Both the position numbers and the translations under genes were made by a program. A stretch of 64,000 bases of DNA, from positions 548,984 through 612,983 of the forward strand of contig NZ_VOSI01000004.1 in NCBI RefSeq assembly GCF_019797745.1, in the 5' to 3' direction. Below, one piece after another: positions 53,245 to 62,424 of this stretch (position 1 is the first letter of the stretch; each line of letters begins with the position of its first letter). A model generated the notes under the pieces. It had not been told where the DNA came from. It made no database searches and was given only the letters and a program-made list of their open reading frames with translations. This DNA comes from Edaphocola aurantiacus. Lineage in GTDB: Bacteria > Bacteroidota > Bacteroidia > Chitinophagales > Chitinophagaceae.

Positions 53245-55038
53245 ATGAGAAAATTGTTTTTATTATTCGGAGTATGTGCAATAGTGTCAGGAGGCAGCCT
53301 CCATGCACAACTCAGCAAAGGCGGTCTGCCGCTTTCGTTCCAGGACAAAACTATATACAATAGTATGCCGGTAGCTACTTATGCCAATCCGGACTGGGAT
53401 GCGTTTCTGCAACAGGAAAAAGAACAAACCGGTACCAATCATCCTTTGCAGGTCGCTCTACTGACCGGTACGGATTTCGGCTTCCCGCAATCGGGCCAGC
53501 TCATCACCTTAGATAATGGCCAGAAAATATGGAGAGGCAAGATACAGATATCAGGCGCACCGGCCATCGGTTTGTTGTATGATCGTTTCTTCCTGCCCAA
53601 AGGTGTACGCATGTTCCTGAGCAATGCCAATCAAAAGCAGGTCATGGGTGCATTTGATCACAGCAACAATATCGAGGATGGGGTATTCTCTTCAGATGCG
53701 ATACAGGGCGATGTAATTACTGTCGAACTGAATATTGATGCAAATGTAGACCTGAACAATATCAAACTGCATATTGATAAGGCCATGGTCTTCCACCGTG
53801 CTATCGAGCACCTGAAGCTGTATTCCATTTCCGGAGATCAGCCACTGGATCAGATCGATGCCCAGCTGAATGGCAGATCATCTGTCTGCAACATAAATGC
53901 GATATGCCCGCAGGGTACGGGTTATGGCAATAACCGTACCGCAACAGTTCAGATCATTCACTCCGACGGGTCGGCCTGTAGCGGAACTCTGGTAAACAAT
54001 ACCGGCAATACTACCGCAAGTTGTAAGCCATATATCCTTACTGCATCACACTGTAATCAATCCGGTTCAGAAGATGCCAACAACCCCTTTAACCAGTACC
54101 TGGTGCGCTTCAATTTTGAAAACAGCGCCTGTACCGGAGGTGCGGCGGCCACTACGAGTCATACCCTGCAAGGGGTAAGGAAAGTAGCCCGTTCGGCGTA
54201 CTCTTCTGCTACTCCTGCAGATCAAACCAAGGGAGACTTTATGTTGTATGAGCTGTTACAGAATATTCCTACGGCAGCAGGTGCTACTTTATCCGGCTGG
54301 AATAATAGTCCGTCTATAGCCAACAGTTATACCGCTCCTAAGAAATTTATAGGGTTTCATCACCCTTATGGAGATAATAAAAAACTATCCACTACACAAG
54401 CCATGCAGAGTGCAGATGTAGGTGCGAGCGGCAGTCACTGGGAGATTTTGTGGAACGAAGGTTATGCGGCTCCCGGCTCTTCAGGAAGTGGTTTGTTTAA
54501 TGCTGATGGAGTACTGGTAGGTATCGCCTCGGTAGCAGGGGAGTATCAGCCACCTGCCAGCTGTAAAGTAGATGCTTTCGGAGCGACTGTATATGCCATG
54601 GATGCCGTTTATTACAGCAAGTTTGCGTATGACTGGGATTATAGTGTAGATGGTGCGGCCACTACCCGTAAACTGAAGCCATGGCTGGACCCGGCAAATA
54701 CCGGTGCCACTACTGTTGCTACGGTGAAATCTGACTGTTCTGCGGCCAATACGACAAGTGTAAATACCGTAAGCAGAGACCTGTCTGATAATATTTCCGT
54801 TTACCCTAATCCGGCTACAGGTTATCATGTACAACTGCAATACAATCTGCAGGCGGCGACAAACCTGTCTATTACCCTATATGATGTAACCGGTAAGGCA
54901 GTATATCAGGCTGAGGTATTAAAAGCACAATCCGGTATGAAAAAACTGGATGTAAGCAGTTTGCCAAATGGTATCTACCTGGTGAAAGTGGCGGCAGAGG
55001 ATGGTTTTGCTACTAAAAAGATTATGATTCAACGATAG
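53245..55038 (+). CDS. T9SS-secreted trypsin-like serine protease (paralog 1)
   Basis: 597 residues. Signal peptide (LLFGVCAIVSGGSLHAQ), an N-terminal prodomain (about 20-215), then a chymotrypsin-fold protease like lysyl endopeptidases: His269 in LTASHC, Asp331 in KGDFMLY and Ser413 in GSSGSGLF. The last ~80 residues are a type A sorting domain (ISVYPNPATGYHVQLQYNL, GIYLVKVAAEDG). It is exported and released or anchored by the type IX system, probably degrading protein outside the cell. First of three tandem copies. Confidence 0.9.
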   Translation: MRKLFLLFGVCAIVSGGSLHAQLSKGGLPLSFQDKTIYNSMPVATYANPDWDAFLQQEKEQTGTNHPLQVALLTGTDFGFPQSGQLITLDNGQKIWRGKIQISGAPAIGLLYDRFFLPKGVRMFLSNANQKQVMGAFDHSNNIEDGVFSSDAIQGDVITVELNIDANVDLNNIKLHIDKAMVFHRAIEHLKLYSISGDQPLDQIDAQLNGRSSVCNINAICPQGTGYGNNRTATVQIIHSDGSACSGTLVNNTGNTTASCKPYILTASHCNQSGSEDANNPFNQYLVRFNFENSACTGGAAATTSHTLQGVRKVARSAYSSATPADQTKGDFMLYELLQNIPTAAGATLSGWNNSPSIANSYTAPKKFIGFHHPYGDNKKLSTTQAMQSADVGASGSHWEILWNEGYAAPGSSGSGLFNADGVLVGIASVAGEYQPPASCKVDAFGATVYAMDAVYYSKFAYDWDYSVDGAATTRKLKPWLDPANTGATTVATVKSDCSAANTTSVNTVSRDLSDNISVYPNPATGYHVQLQYNLQAATNLSITLYDVTGKAVYQAEVLKAQSGMKKLDVSSLPNGIYLVKVAAEDGFATKKIMIQR

Positions 55039-55057
55039 TTTGAGAGATATATGTAAT

Positions 55058-55092
55058 AAGAACGGTTCGGATATTCTGAACCGTTCTTGCAT
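55058..55092 (+). terminator. Terminator after protease 1
   Basis: Stem AAGAACGGTTC / GAACCGTTCTT with a 9-nt loop. The T tail is short. Confidence 0.75.
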
Positions 55093-55130
55093 TTAACACA
55101 AGCTCACCTCCACACTATTATAGCAGGTCC

Positions 55131-55340
55131 CTACCATCTCGGATGGTTCGGGCGGTAATGATTATTGTAGTGGCGGGGTGCATGGTACATATGTGGTCGC
55201 GCATAGCCGGGACTACGGTAATAACCATGTGGCCTGTAATGATTTTGGTAATATGGACGTGGATAAGGACTCACCACGCAGCTTTGAAAAAGCATCGCCC
55301 CTAAAAATAAAAACAGGGCATAAAAAACAAAGGTTTTCAT
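55131..55340 (-). CDS. Small Tyr/His/Pro/Arg-rich lipoprotein
   Basis: 69 residues: a lipoprotein signal (MKTFVFYALFLFLGAMLFQSC, cut into parts of 20) with Cys21, then VVSPYPRPYYQNHYRPHGYY and further Y/H/P/R-rich sequence to NHPRW. It is on the opposite strand between protease genes 1 and 2 and may be an insertion into the cluster. The start is placed at the ATG before the signal rather than 17 codons earlier. Possibly metal-binding through its many His, but this is a guess. The rest of the 55039-55574 spacer holds a terminator and the promoter of protease 2. Confidence 0.65.
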   Translation of the reverse strand: MKTFVFYALFLFLGAMLFQSCVVSPYPRPYYQNHYRPHGYYRSPGYARPHMYHAPRHYNNHYRPNHPRW

Positions 55341-55533
55341 TTTATTACTGGTTTTATAAGTTATCAGTCTATGACGCCAACTTATATCCAAGGTTTAAGC
55401 CGCAAGCCTTTATAAACAGGCTTTAGCACTGCATTAAGTTAATGTGATGTTGCGATTGGAATGCTAGCGTGCGTATTCAGGTGCTTTGTCATTGGACTAA
55501 CATATTTTTTAGCAGCAATATTAATATTCGTAA

Positions 55534-55553
55534 TTTCGTTAATATTGTAAGCT
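55534..55553 (+). promoter_or_regulatory. Shared promoter element of protease 2
   Basis: TTTCGTTAATATTGTAAGCT is identical to 57488-57507 before protease 3, and both lie 21-22 nt before the start codon. It contains TAATATTG, close to TAnnTTTG. Confidence 0.6.
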
Positions 55554-55574
55554 TAATTTTTATTTGAAGTATAA

Positions 55575-57386
55575 ATGAAAAAATCTCTATTAATCGGTGC
55601 AGTCCTGGCAAGCACAATATATAGTGCCCAGGCGCAGATCAGCCAGGGTGGCCTGCCACTGTCTTTACGCAATAAAGTATCCTACAGCAACATTCCATTG
55701 TCCAGCTACAGTAATCCGGACTGGAATGCTTACCTGGAGCAGGCTTCGGCAGATTTTAATCAGCCATACCTGGCCGGTTTGTACACCGCTGCAAATTTCA
55801 GTTTTCCGGCCTCGGGGCAATTGGTTACGCTTGATAACGGGCAACGTATATGGAGGGGACAGATCATGGTGCAGGATGCACCGGCGATAGGTCTGCTGTA
55901 CGATAAGTTTTCTCTGCCCAAAGGGGTGCAATTGTACCTGAGTAATGAAATGCAGAACCAGGTTTTAGGTGCTTTCGATGCTACTAATAATGACCCTTCA
56001 GGTGTATTTATTACAGATGCAGTTCAAGGTGGACTGGTTAATGTAGAGTTGAATATCGACGCTGCTGTAAACCTGAGTGATATTCAGTTACACGTTGATA
56101 AAGCAATTGTATTTCATCGTGCTATTGAGCACCTGGCACAATATACCATTGGTGGCGGACAGACGATTGCGTCTGCTATTGACAGCGCACTTGTTGGGGC
56201 CTCTTCTGTATGTATGATCAATGCGATCTGCCCGCAGGGAGATGGCTATTCACGCGATAGAAAAGCAACTGTACAAACATTATTGCCGGCAGGTAACGGC
56301 GCCGCACTGTGTTCCGGTACGTTGGTCAATACCACTGCAAATAGTACTGCTAACTGTAGTAAACCTTATATTCTTACCGCATCTCACTGTGAGGGTACTG
56401 GCTCTTTAAGCAATACCACCTTCAATCAGATACTGGTTCGTTTTAATTTCGAAAAAAGTGCCTGTGCTGCTTCAAGCCAGGTGCCTACTGCACAGTCTAT
56501 GACTGGTGCTAATGTAATAGCCCGTGCCAACTATAATGAATCCTTCTCTACTTCAGATATTAAAGGAGACTTCCTGTTGCTGCAACTGCGCCAGACGGTA
56601 CCCGCTTCATACAATGCGATTGTAGCCGGCTGGAACAATAATGCCAATATCAGCCGCACCACCAGTGCTCCTAAGAAATTTATAGGATTTCACCACCCGG
56701 CAGGCGATGCTAAAAAAACATCTTATACTTATACTATAGGCAGTACTGATCTGGGTTCCGGCGTAAGCAATACGCACTGGGAAATGATGCTGCAGGAAGG
56801 TTATGTTGCCGGAGGATCTTCGGGTAGTGGTTTATTTAATCCGGATGGCTACCTGATCGGTATTGCATCCGTTGCCGGAGAGGCCAATCCGCCGTCTTCC
56901 TGTCATGTAAATGCCAAAGGCCAGGTAGCAGATGTATATGCAATGAACTGGGTGACCTACAGCAGATTTTCTTTTGACTGGGATTACAGTATTGATGGTA
57001 CTGCCAACAATCGTAAGCTGAAACCATGGCTGGATCCTAATAATACAGGCGCAGCCACTGTAGAATCTTTAAATGCAGCAGATTGTTCTACCGTGTCCAG
57101 TACAGGAATAAATACAGTAAACAAAGATCTGTCTGATAATGTTACGATCTATCCTAATCCGGTGATCAGTGACAATGTACAACTGCAATACAACTTACCT
57201 AATGCCGGTAATATGTATATTACTGTGTATGATGTAAGCGGTAAGACAGTGTACCAGGCAGAAGTCGTAAAAGCACAATCCGGTGTGCGCAAACTGGAAC
57301 TGGGCAACCTGCCGAATGGTATGTACCTGGTAAAAGTAGCTACAGAAGCAGGATTCACCACTAAAAAAGTAATGATTCAGAAGTAA
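55575..57386 (+). CDS. T9SS-secreted trypsin-like serine protease (paralog 2)
   Basis: 603 residues, same plan as its neighbours: signal peptide (ending YSAQAQ), prodomain starting ISQGGLPLSLRNKVSYSNIP, protease domain with His271 (LTASHC), Asp332 (KGDFLLLQ) and Ser416 (GSSGSGLF), and a type A sorting domain (VTIYPNPVISDNVQLQYNLP). The motif KFIGFHHPAGD is shared by all three. Own promoter and terminator, so separately expressed. Confidence 0.9.
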   Translation: MKKSLLIGAVLASTIYSAQAQISQGGLPLSLRNKVSYSNIPLSSYSNPDWNAYLEQASADFNQPYLAGLYTAANFSFPASGQLVTLDNGQRIWRGQIMVQDAPAIGLLYDKFSLPKGVQLYLSNEMQNQVLGAFDATNNDPSGVFITDAVQGGLVNVELNIDAAVNLSDIQLHVDKAIVFHRAIEHLAQYTIGGGQTIASAIDSALVGASSVCMINAICPQGDGYSRDRKATVQTLLPAGNGAALCSGTLVNTTANSTANCSKPYILTASHCEGTGSLSNTTFNQILVRFNFEKSACAASSQVPTAQSMTGANVIARANYNESFSTSDIKGDFLLLQLRQTVPASYNAIVAGWNNNANISRTTSAPKKFIGFHHPAGDAKKTSYTYTIGSTDLGSGVSNTHWEMMLQEGYVAGGSSGSGLFNPDGYLIGIASVAGEANPPSSCHVNAKGQVADVYAMNWVTYSRFSFDWDYSIDGTANNRKLKPWLDPNNTGAATVESLNAADCSTVSSTGINTVNKDLSDNVTIYPNPVISDNVQLQYNLPNAGNMYITVYDVSGKTVYQAEVVKAQSGVRKLELGNLPNGMYLVKVATEAGFTTKKVMIQK

Positions 57387-57404
57387 TCATAATGAATAAC
57401 ACAC

Positions 57405-57450
57405 ACAAAGGAGTGGCACTGTAAATAGTACCACTCCTTTGTCATTTTTT
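57405..57450 (+). terminator. Terminator after protease 2
   Basis: Stem ACAAAGGAGTGG / CCACTCCTTTGT with an inner ACT/AGT pair, followed by a T run. Confidence 0.88.
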
Positions 57451-57487
57451 TGAAGTACAGATCCTGGGAACAGATTTACATCTATTT

Positions 57488-57507
57488 TTTCGTTAATATT
57501 GTAAGCT
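57488..57507 (+). promoter_or_regulatory. Shared promoter element of protease 3
   Basis: Identical 20-nt copy of the element before protease 2, 20 nt before the ATG at 57528. Upstream sequence differs, which argues that the element is kept for function or is part of the duplicated unit. Confidence 0.6.
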
Positions 57508-57527
57508 CAATTTTATAATCATTTATA

Positions 57528-59318
57528 ATGAAAAGGTCTTTATTAATCGGCGTAATACTGGCAGGTACCTTTTATGGTGCACATGCCCAGATCAGCCAGG
57601 GAGGTTTACCCTTATCTTTCCAGACAGATGTCAACTTTAACAATATTCCGGTAGCCCGGTATGCCAACCCGGACTGGGATGCTTACCTGGCACAGGACAA
57701 AGAAGATACACGTTTTACCAAACCATTCCTGGCAGCTTTGTATACTACAGCTGATTTTGGTTTCCCGCAATCGGGTCAGATGATAACCCTGGATAACGGC
57801 CAACGCGTATGGAGAGGACAAATCAGTATTGCCGGTGCACCGGCGATCGGTCTGCTGTATGATCGTTTCAATCTGCCTAAAGGGGTACGTTTATACCTGA
57901 GCAATGAAAACCACAAACAGGTATTAGGCGCATTCGATGCAGAGAATAATGACGCCTCCGGTACGTTTGCAACAGATGCCATACAAGGTAATACGGTAAC
58001 TGTAGAGCTGAATATTGATCCTTTTGTAGATATTAATGCCATCGAACTGCATGCTGATAAAGCAGCCGTTTTTCACCGTGCGATTGAGCACCTGCGCATA
58101 TATGCAGGCAACCAGCCACTGGATCAGGTCGACGATCAGCTGAATGGATTATCTTCTACCTGTATGGTGAATGCAATATGTCCGCAGGGTACAGAATATG
58201 CCAATAACAGGAAAGCTACCGTACAGATATTGATTCCGGCTGGCCAGGGATATAGCCTTTGCTCTGGTACACTGGTGAATAATACGGGTAATGCAGTAGG
58301 TAGCTGTAAGGCTTATCTGCTTACTGCAACACACTGTGAGGGAACAGGCTCTGTGTCCAGCACAACTTTCAACCAGGCACTGACCCGTTTCAATTTTGAA
58401 TATAAAAACTGTGCCGGAACAGGTGCGGAGCCGACTTCCAACACCATGGTGGGCCTGAACTTTGTAGCACGTGCTGATTACAATTCCAGTGTAAGTACAA
58501 ATAATATTAAAGGAGACTTTATGCTGCTGCAGATGAAACAAGCTATCCCAAGCAGCTACGATGCAGTATTGTCTGGTTGGAATAACAGTGGTAGTATTGC
58601 TACCAGTGTCAGCGAGCCTAAGAAATTCATCGGCTTCCATCACCCAGATGGCGATAATAAAAAATTATCGTATACCCACCAGATCCAGTCATCCAGCTTA
58701 GGAGCGGCTAATACGCACTGGGCTATGATACTGGAAAACAGTTATGGATCTACCGGTTCATCGGGTAGCGGCTTATTCAATGGAGATGGCTACCTGATTG
58801 GCCAGTTGTCTATTGGTGGCGATCAAAGTGTACCGGCCTCCTGCATCAATAATGCTGCCGGTCAAGCAACTAATATCGGTGATTATGTAGCCTACAGTAA
58901 GTTCTCCTACGTATGGGATTATAGTGTAAATGGTACCGCAGATAACCGCAAACTGAAACCATGGCTTGATCCTGCTAATACTGGTGCGACTACTATTAGT
59001 GCAGTGAAATCGAACTGTTCGGTGATTACAACAACAGGTATCAAAACGTCTGCTAAAGACCTGTCTGATAATATTTCTGTTTATCCTAACCCGGTAACTG
59101 ATGGTAACCTGGTGGTGCAATACAACCTTACATCCAGCCAGGACATCAATGTAAAAGTATATGACCTGTCTGGCAAAGAAGTATATACAGCGGGTTTTGC
59201 TAAGGCACAGAATGGTACCCGCAATCTGAACCTTTCCGGTTTATCCAACGGTATGTACATGGTTACCTTCTCCACAGAAGACGGATTTGCTTCGAAAAAA
59301 ATAATGCTTCGAAAATAA
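57528..59318 (+). CDS. T9SS-secreted trypsin-like serine protease (paralog 3)
   Basis: 596 residues. Signal peptide (ending FYGAHAQ), prodomain, protease domain with His269 (LTATHC), Asp330 (KGDFMLLQ) and Ser412 (GSSGSGLF), and type A sorting domain (ISVYPNPVTDGNLVVQYNLT). It begins almost like paralog 2 (SLLIGVILAGTFYGAHAQIS) and is probably its nearest duplicate. Differences in the substrate-pocket region cannot be judged without alignment. Confidence 0.9.
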   Translation: MKRSLLIGVILAGTFYGAHAQISQGGLPLSFQTDVNFNNIPVARYANPDWDAYLAQDKEDTRFTKPFLAALYTTADFGFPQSGQMITLDNGQRVWRGQISIAGAPAIGLLYDRFNLPKGVRLYLSNENHKQVLGAFDAENNDASGTFATDAIQGNTVTVELNIDPFVDINAIELHADKAAVFHRAIEHLRIYAGNQPLDQVDDQLNGLSSTCMVNAICPQGTEYANNRKATVQILIPAGQGYSLCSGTLVNNTGNAVGSCKAYLLTATHCEGTGSVSSTTFNQALTRFNFEYKNCAGTGAEPTSNTMVGLNFVARADYNSSVSTNNIKGDFMLLQMKQAIPSSYDAVLSGWNNSGSIATSVSEPKKFIGFHHPDGDNKKLSYTHQIQSSSLGAANTHWAMILENSYGSTGSSGSGLFNGDGYLIGQLSIGGDQSVPASCINNAAGQATNIGDYVAYSKFSYVWDYSVNGTADNRKLKPWLDPANTGATTISAVKSNCSVITTTGIKTSAKDLSDNISVYPNPVTDGNLVVQYNLTSSQDINVKVYDLSGKEVYTAGFAKAQNGTRNLNLSGLSNGMYMVTFSTEDGFASKKIMLRK

Positions 59319-59332
59319 GATTACCAAAGAGT

Positions 59333-59388
59333 ATATATAAATATAATGGCGGGATGCAATTTGCATCCCGCCATTATATTTATATTCA
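59333..59388. terminator. Bidirectional terminator after protease 3
   Basis: A 23-bp perfect stem (TATAAATATAATGGCGGGAT, then GCA, and its complement) around a 3-nt loop, with AT-rich ends. It separates convergent genes. Confidence 0.9.
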
Positions 59389-59394
59389 TTTTGA

Positions 59395-62322
59395 TTAATT
59401 CATCATTGGGCCGCCGCCGCCGCCCGGAGGGGGAGGCATCATACCCGGAGCACCCGGAGGAGGCATCATACGATCACCTTCATTGCCATTGCTCATGTCT
59501 TTTTCAGAACTGCCTTTCTTGAAGTTTCTGATGTTGTAGGTAAAGGTCAGCATGAAATAACGTTGCAGTACATTCGAAGAAACCGTCTGATTATAGGTTT
59601 CCGTGAAGGTTTGTGCAATGCTTCTGTTCTGACCCAGTAAGTCAAATACAGATAAGCGAATTTCGGCCTGTTGCTTCGCAAATAATTTTTTTCCGATACC
59701 AGCATTCCAGAGCAGGAAATTCTGGTTAGTATTGCTGGTCAGACCCTGATAAAACTGGTGGTTCAGTTCTGTATTCAGTACCATTCCTTTCCAGAAAATA
59801 TAGTTGGCCGCTAAACGGGTACTTTGGTTCAGGTAGTTATTGTCTGCATTACTGTTCAATGTATTCTTTACAAAATTCATGTTTGTATTGGAAGACAAGG
59901 TAAAGTCTATTTTTTCACTAATATTACTGCTGAATACTAATCCTACACCTGCATTACGGTTGTTGGAAAAGTTCTTCGCATCATTGATATAACCAGGTGT
60001 ACGGGTAATACCACCGTTCAGGTTAATATTGATGTTAGATTTCAATGCCGGAATCGGAGTGCTGTATGTGGTAAATACATTAAAGCTGTAATAACCATCC
60101 ATATTGCGTTGTGTCGTATACTGACCACCTTTTGCCAGAGATACATTATTACCCACAACAGTATCATTTGCCGCGATATAAGTGCTGTTACCGATATAGT
60201 CATTGGTCAATGACCCTCTGAACATCACGAAGAACATGCTGTTGTTCTTAGCGCTGGAGCTGGAGTAACGGCTGAACAGGTTATGCGTATACGCCTGTTT
60301 CAGATCAGTGTTACCGGAAGTCAGTTGCAGCGGATTAGAGTTGTCAATAACGTCTTGTAACTGCGTTACGCTTGGCGCATTAGTTGATGTACGGTAAAAC
60401 AATCCCAGGTTTTTGGTCTTGCTGAAGTTCACGCGCATCATCGCTCTAGGCAGAATGTTTTCAAAGTTTTTATTGATGTCTGATACGTAAGGGAATACGC
60501 GATCGCCTTCCAGGATCGCCTTCTGTACATCAGCACCCGCATTGAAACGGATCTTTTTATTGTTGAATGTATAGCGCAGACCAGCAGCATTGGTTTTATA
60601 AACCGTAGTATATTGGTTGCTCAGCGCAGTATCCAGATCAGTGTAAGCAGAAGTGTTGTAATCGTAGTTATAAGTTAATCTGTCAGAATTGGTTTTCTGG
60701 TATCCATTAGTGTAACTGATCTGCAGACCACTGTTTTTAGTAATCGGTTCAGTGTACTCAACATTAGTATTCATACTCCATCCGGTACGGTTCTGATCGC
60801 CATACTGATCCAGTGTGTCGTTCAGGTTTGTTGTCGGGTAGTAAGTGTTGATTGCATAGAAGTTGCTGTTACCCTTATTACTGTTAGCCGTATTGTTTAC
60901 ACGGATATTGAAAGATCGACCCTGTTTCCGGAAGCGGTGGAAATACATCAGCATGTTGTTGAAGTTGTACCCGTTCAGCTTGGAAGTGTAATCATTCTTG
61001 GTAGTATTCGCAATGCTGTTGTCAATCGTGTTGGTACTACCCAGCATATTCGATGTACTGTTATTTTGCTGGAATGATACCGACGGAATCCACAGGAGTG
61101 TATTAAAGCTGTCAATTGTATATGTCAGTCGTGCATTAACACGGTGGTTATAGTTATGCGAAGTAGCATTGCTCTGCTCTGCATAGGTCTGACCAGATTC
61201 ATTGTTCAGTACATACTGGCGATCGGTTTGCTGCGTTGTATTGGTATTGGTATTATTGAAGAAGTAACTAGCCGTCAGTTCTACTTTTTTACCCAGTTTA
61301 TCCGTGTAGTTCAGGCCCACAGCATTGGTTTGTGCAATACCGTTTTGGGAGTTCACCATAAAGTTATTGCTGCTGTTGCCGCCGCCAGGGCCGCCTCTGC
61401 CAAATCCGCGTCCGCCGCTGGAGCTGGCAATACCCAGCAGATCCTGCGAACTGAAGTTCTGCATATTGATATTATTGCTCTGACCAATGATGCTGATGCG
61501 ACGATCTCCTTTAAAGTAGTTCACATTCGCACCGGCGCTGTAGCGAAAGGCATCGTCCGTAATATTACTATTGCCTTTGAGACTATTGAAGTCCAGGCCA
61601 CCGCCTGCGTAAGCTTTGCCGAAGGTACCTTCTCTTTTTTCCGCTTTGGTAATGATATTAATTGCTTTTACCGTTTCTCCGTCATCCACACCAGTCAGTC
61701 TTGATTGCTCACTTTTTTCATCATACACCTGGATTTTGCTGATAACCTCAGCAGGCAGATTTTTAAGGGTAGAAGAGGCATCATCGCCAAAGAACGGTTT
61801 ACCGTCAACCAGTACTTTACTCACCTTCTCACCCTGTGCTTTTACATCACCACCGCTCAGGTCAATGCCCGGCATTTTTCTCACCAGGTCCTCAGCTGTA
61901 GCGTCAGGATTAACTTTGTAAGCATTGGCATTGAAGGTAGAGGTATCCTGGTTTTGCTGCCCGGTAATGGCCGTGCTGGTCACCGTAACCTCTTTAAGAT
62001 TGGTCGCTGCTGATCCGAATTTGACAATACCAATATTCAGGTCTTTTTCACCCACCTCAACTGTTTTGTCGATAGGTTGTGCACCCATGCTGGTAATAGA
62101 AAGTATGTACTTGCCGGCTGCAACATTTTCTATAATAAAGCTACCGTCGTCGACAGTAGTTGTACTCTTTACGTATTTGTTTTCTGTAGTTTTTAATTGA
62201 ACTACTGCTCCGAATACTTCTTCGTTAAAATTGTCCTTTACGATGCCGGAGATCTTTCGCATCTCCTGTGCATACATGGAAACGGACAGTAAAACTGCGA
62301 TTAATGTGCTGAAAAGCCTCAT
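59395..62322 (-). CDS. TonB-receptor-like outer-membrane barrel with Pro/Gly/Met tail
   Basis: 975 residues. Signal peptide (LIAVLLSVSMYAQ), a carboxypeptidase-regulatory-like domain (about 20-105, ISGIVKDNFNEEVFGAVVQL), a plug-like domain (about 130-230, EDLVRKMPGIDLSGGDVKAQ, VLVDGKPFFGDD), then a large outer-membrane barrel like the OMP_b-brl_3 group. The last ~40 residues leave the barrel pattern and are Pro/Gly/Met-rich (APGMMPPPPGGGGGPMMN). Substrate unknown. No SusD partner and no linked uptake genes are seen. Confidence 0.85.
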   Translation of the reverse strand: MRLFSTLIAVLLSVSMYAQEMRKISGIVKDNFNEEVFGAVVQLKTTENKYVKSTTTVDDGSFIIENVAAGKYILSITSMGAQPIDKTVEVGEKDLNIGIVKFGSAATNLKEVTVTSTAITGQQNQDTSTFNANAYKVNPDATAEDLVRKMPGIDLSGGDVKAQGEKVSKVLVDGKPFFGDDASSTLKNLPAEVISKIQVYDEKSEQSRLTGVDDGETVKAINIITKAEKREGTFGKAYAGGGLDFNSLKGNSNITDDAFRYSAGANVNYFKGDRRISIIGQSNNINMQNFSSQDLLGIASSSGGRGFGRGGPGGGNSSNNFMVNSQNGIAQTNAVGLNYTDKLGKKVELTASYFFNNTNTNTTQQTDRQYVLNNESGQTYAEQSNATSHNYNHRVNARLTYTIDSFNTLLWIPSVSFQQNNSTSNMLGSTNTIDNSIANTTKNDYTSKLNGYNFNNMLMYFHRFRKQGRSFNIRVNNTANSNKGNSNFYAINTYYPTTNLNDTLDQYGDQNRTGWSMNTNVEYTEPITKNSGLQISYTNGYQKTNSDRLTYNYDYNTSAYTDLDTALSNQYTTVYKTNAAGLRYTFNNKKIRFNAGADVQKAILEGDRVFPYVSDINKNFENILPRAMMRVNFSKTKNLGLFYRTSTNAPSVTQLQDVIDNSNPLQLTSGNTDLKQAYTHNLFSRYSSSSAKNNSMFFVMFRGSLTNDYIGNSTYIAANDTVVGNNVSLAKGGQYTTQRNMDGYYSFNVFTTYSTPIPALKSNININLNGGITRTPGYINDAKNFSNNRNAGVGLVFSSNISEKIDFTLSSNTNMNFVKNTLNSNADNNYLNQSTRLAANYIFWKGMVLNTELNHQFYQGLTSNTNQNFLLWNAGIGKKLFAKQQAEIRLSVFDLLGQNRSIAQTFTETYNQTVSSNVLQRYFMLTFTYNIRNFKKGSSEKDMSNGNEGDRMMPPPGAPGMMPPPPGGGGGPMMN

Positions 62323-62424
62323 ATGCTGTATTGTTTGTTTTGTATATAGATAGCAAATTTGACATTTATTTGAGGATAAATGCCTTTATTAGAAACAAAA
62401 GATTGTTAAGGGTTTAATTATAAA

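Noticed and set aside
55178..55426. 82-residue plus-strand frame opposite the small lipoprotein
   Set aside because: The minus strand encodes a clear lipoprotein signal and low-complexity tail; the plus frame has no such feature.
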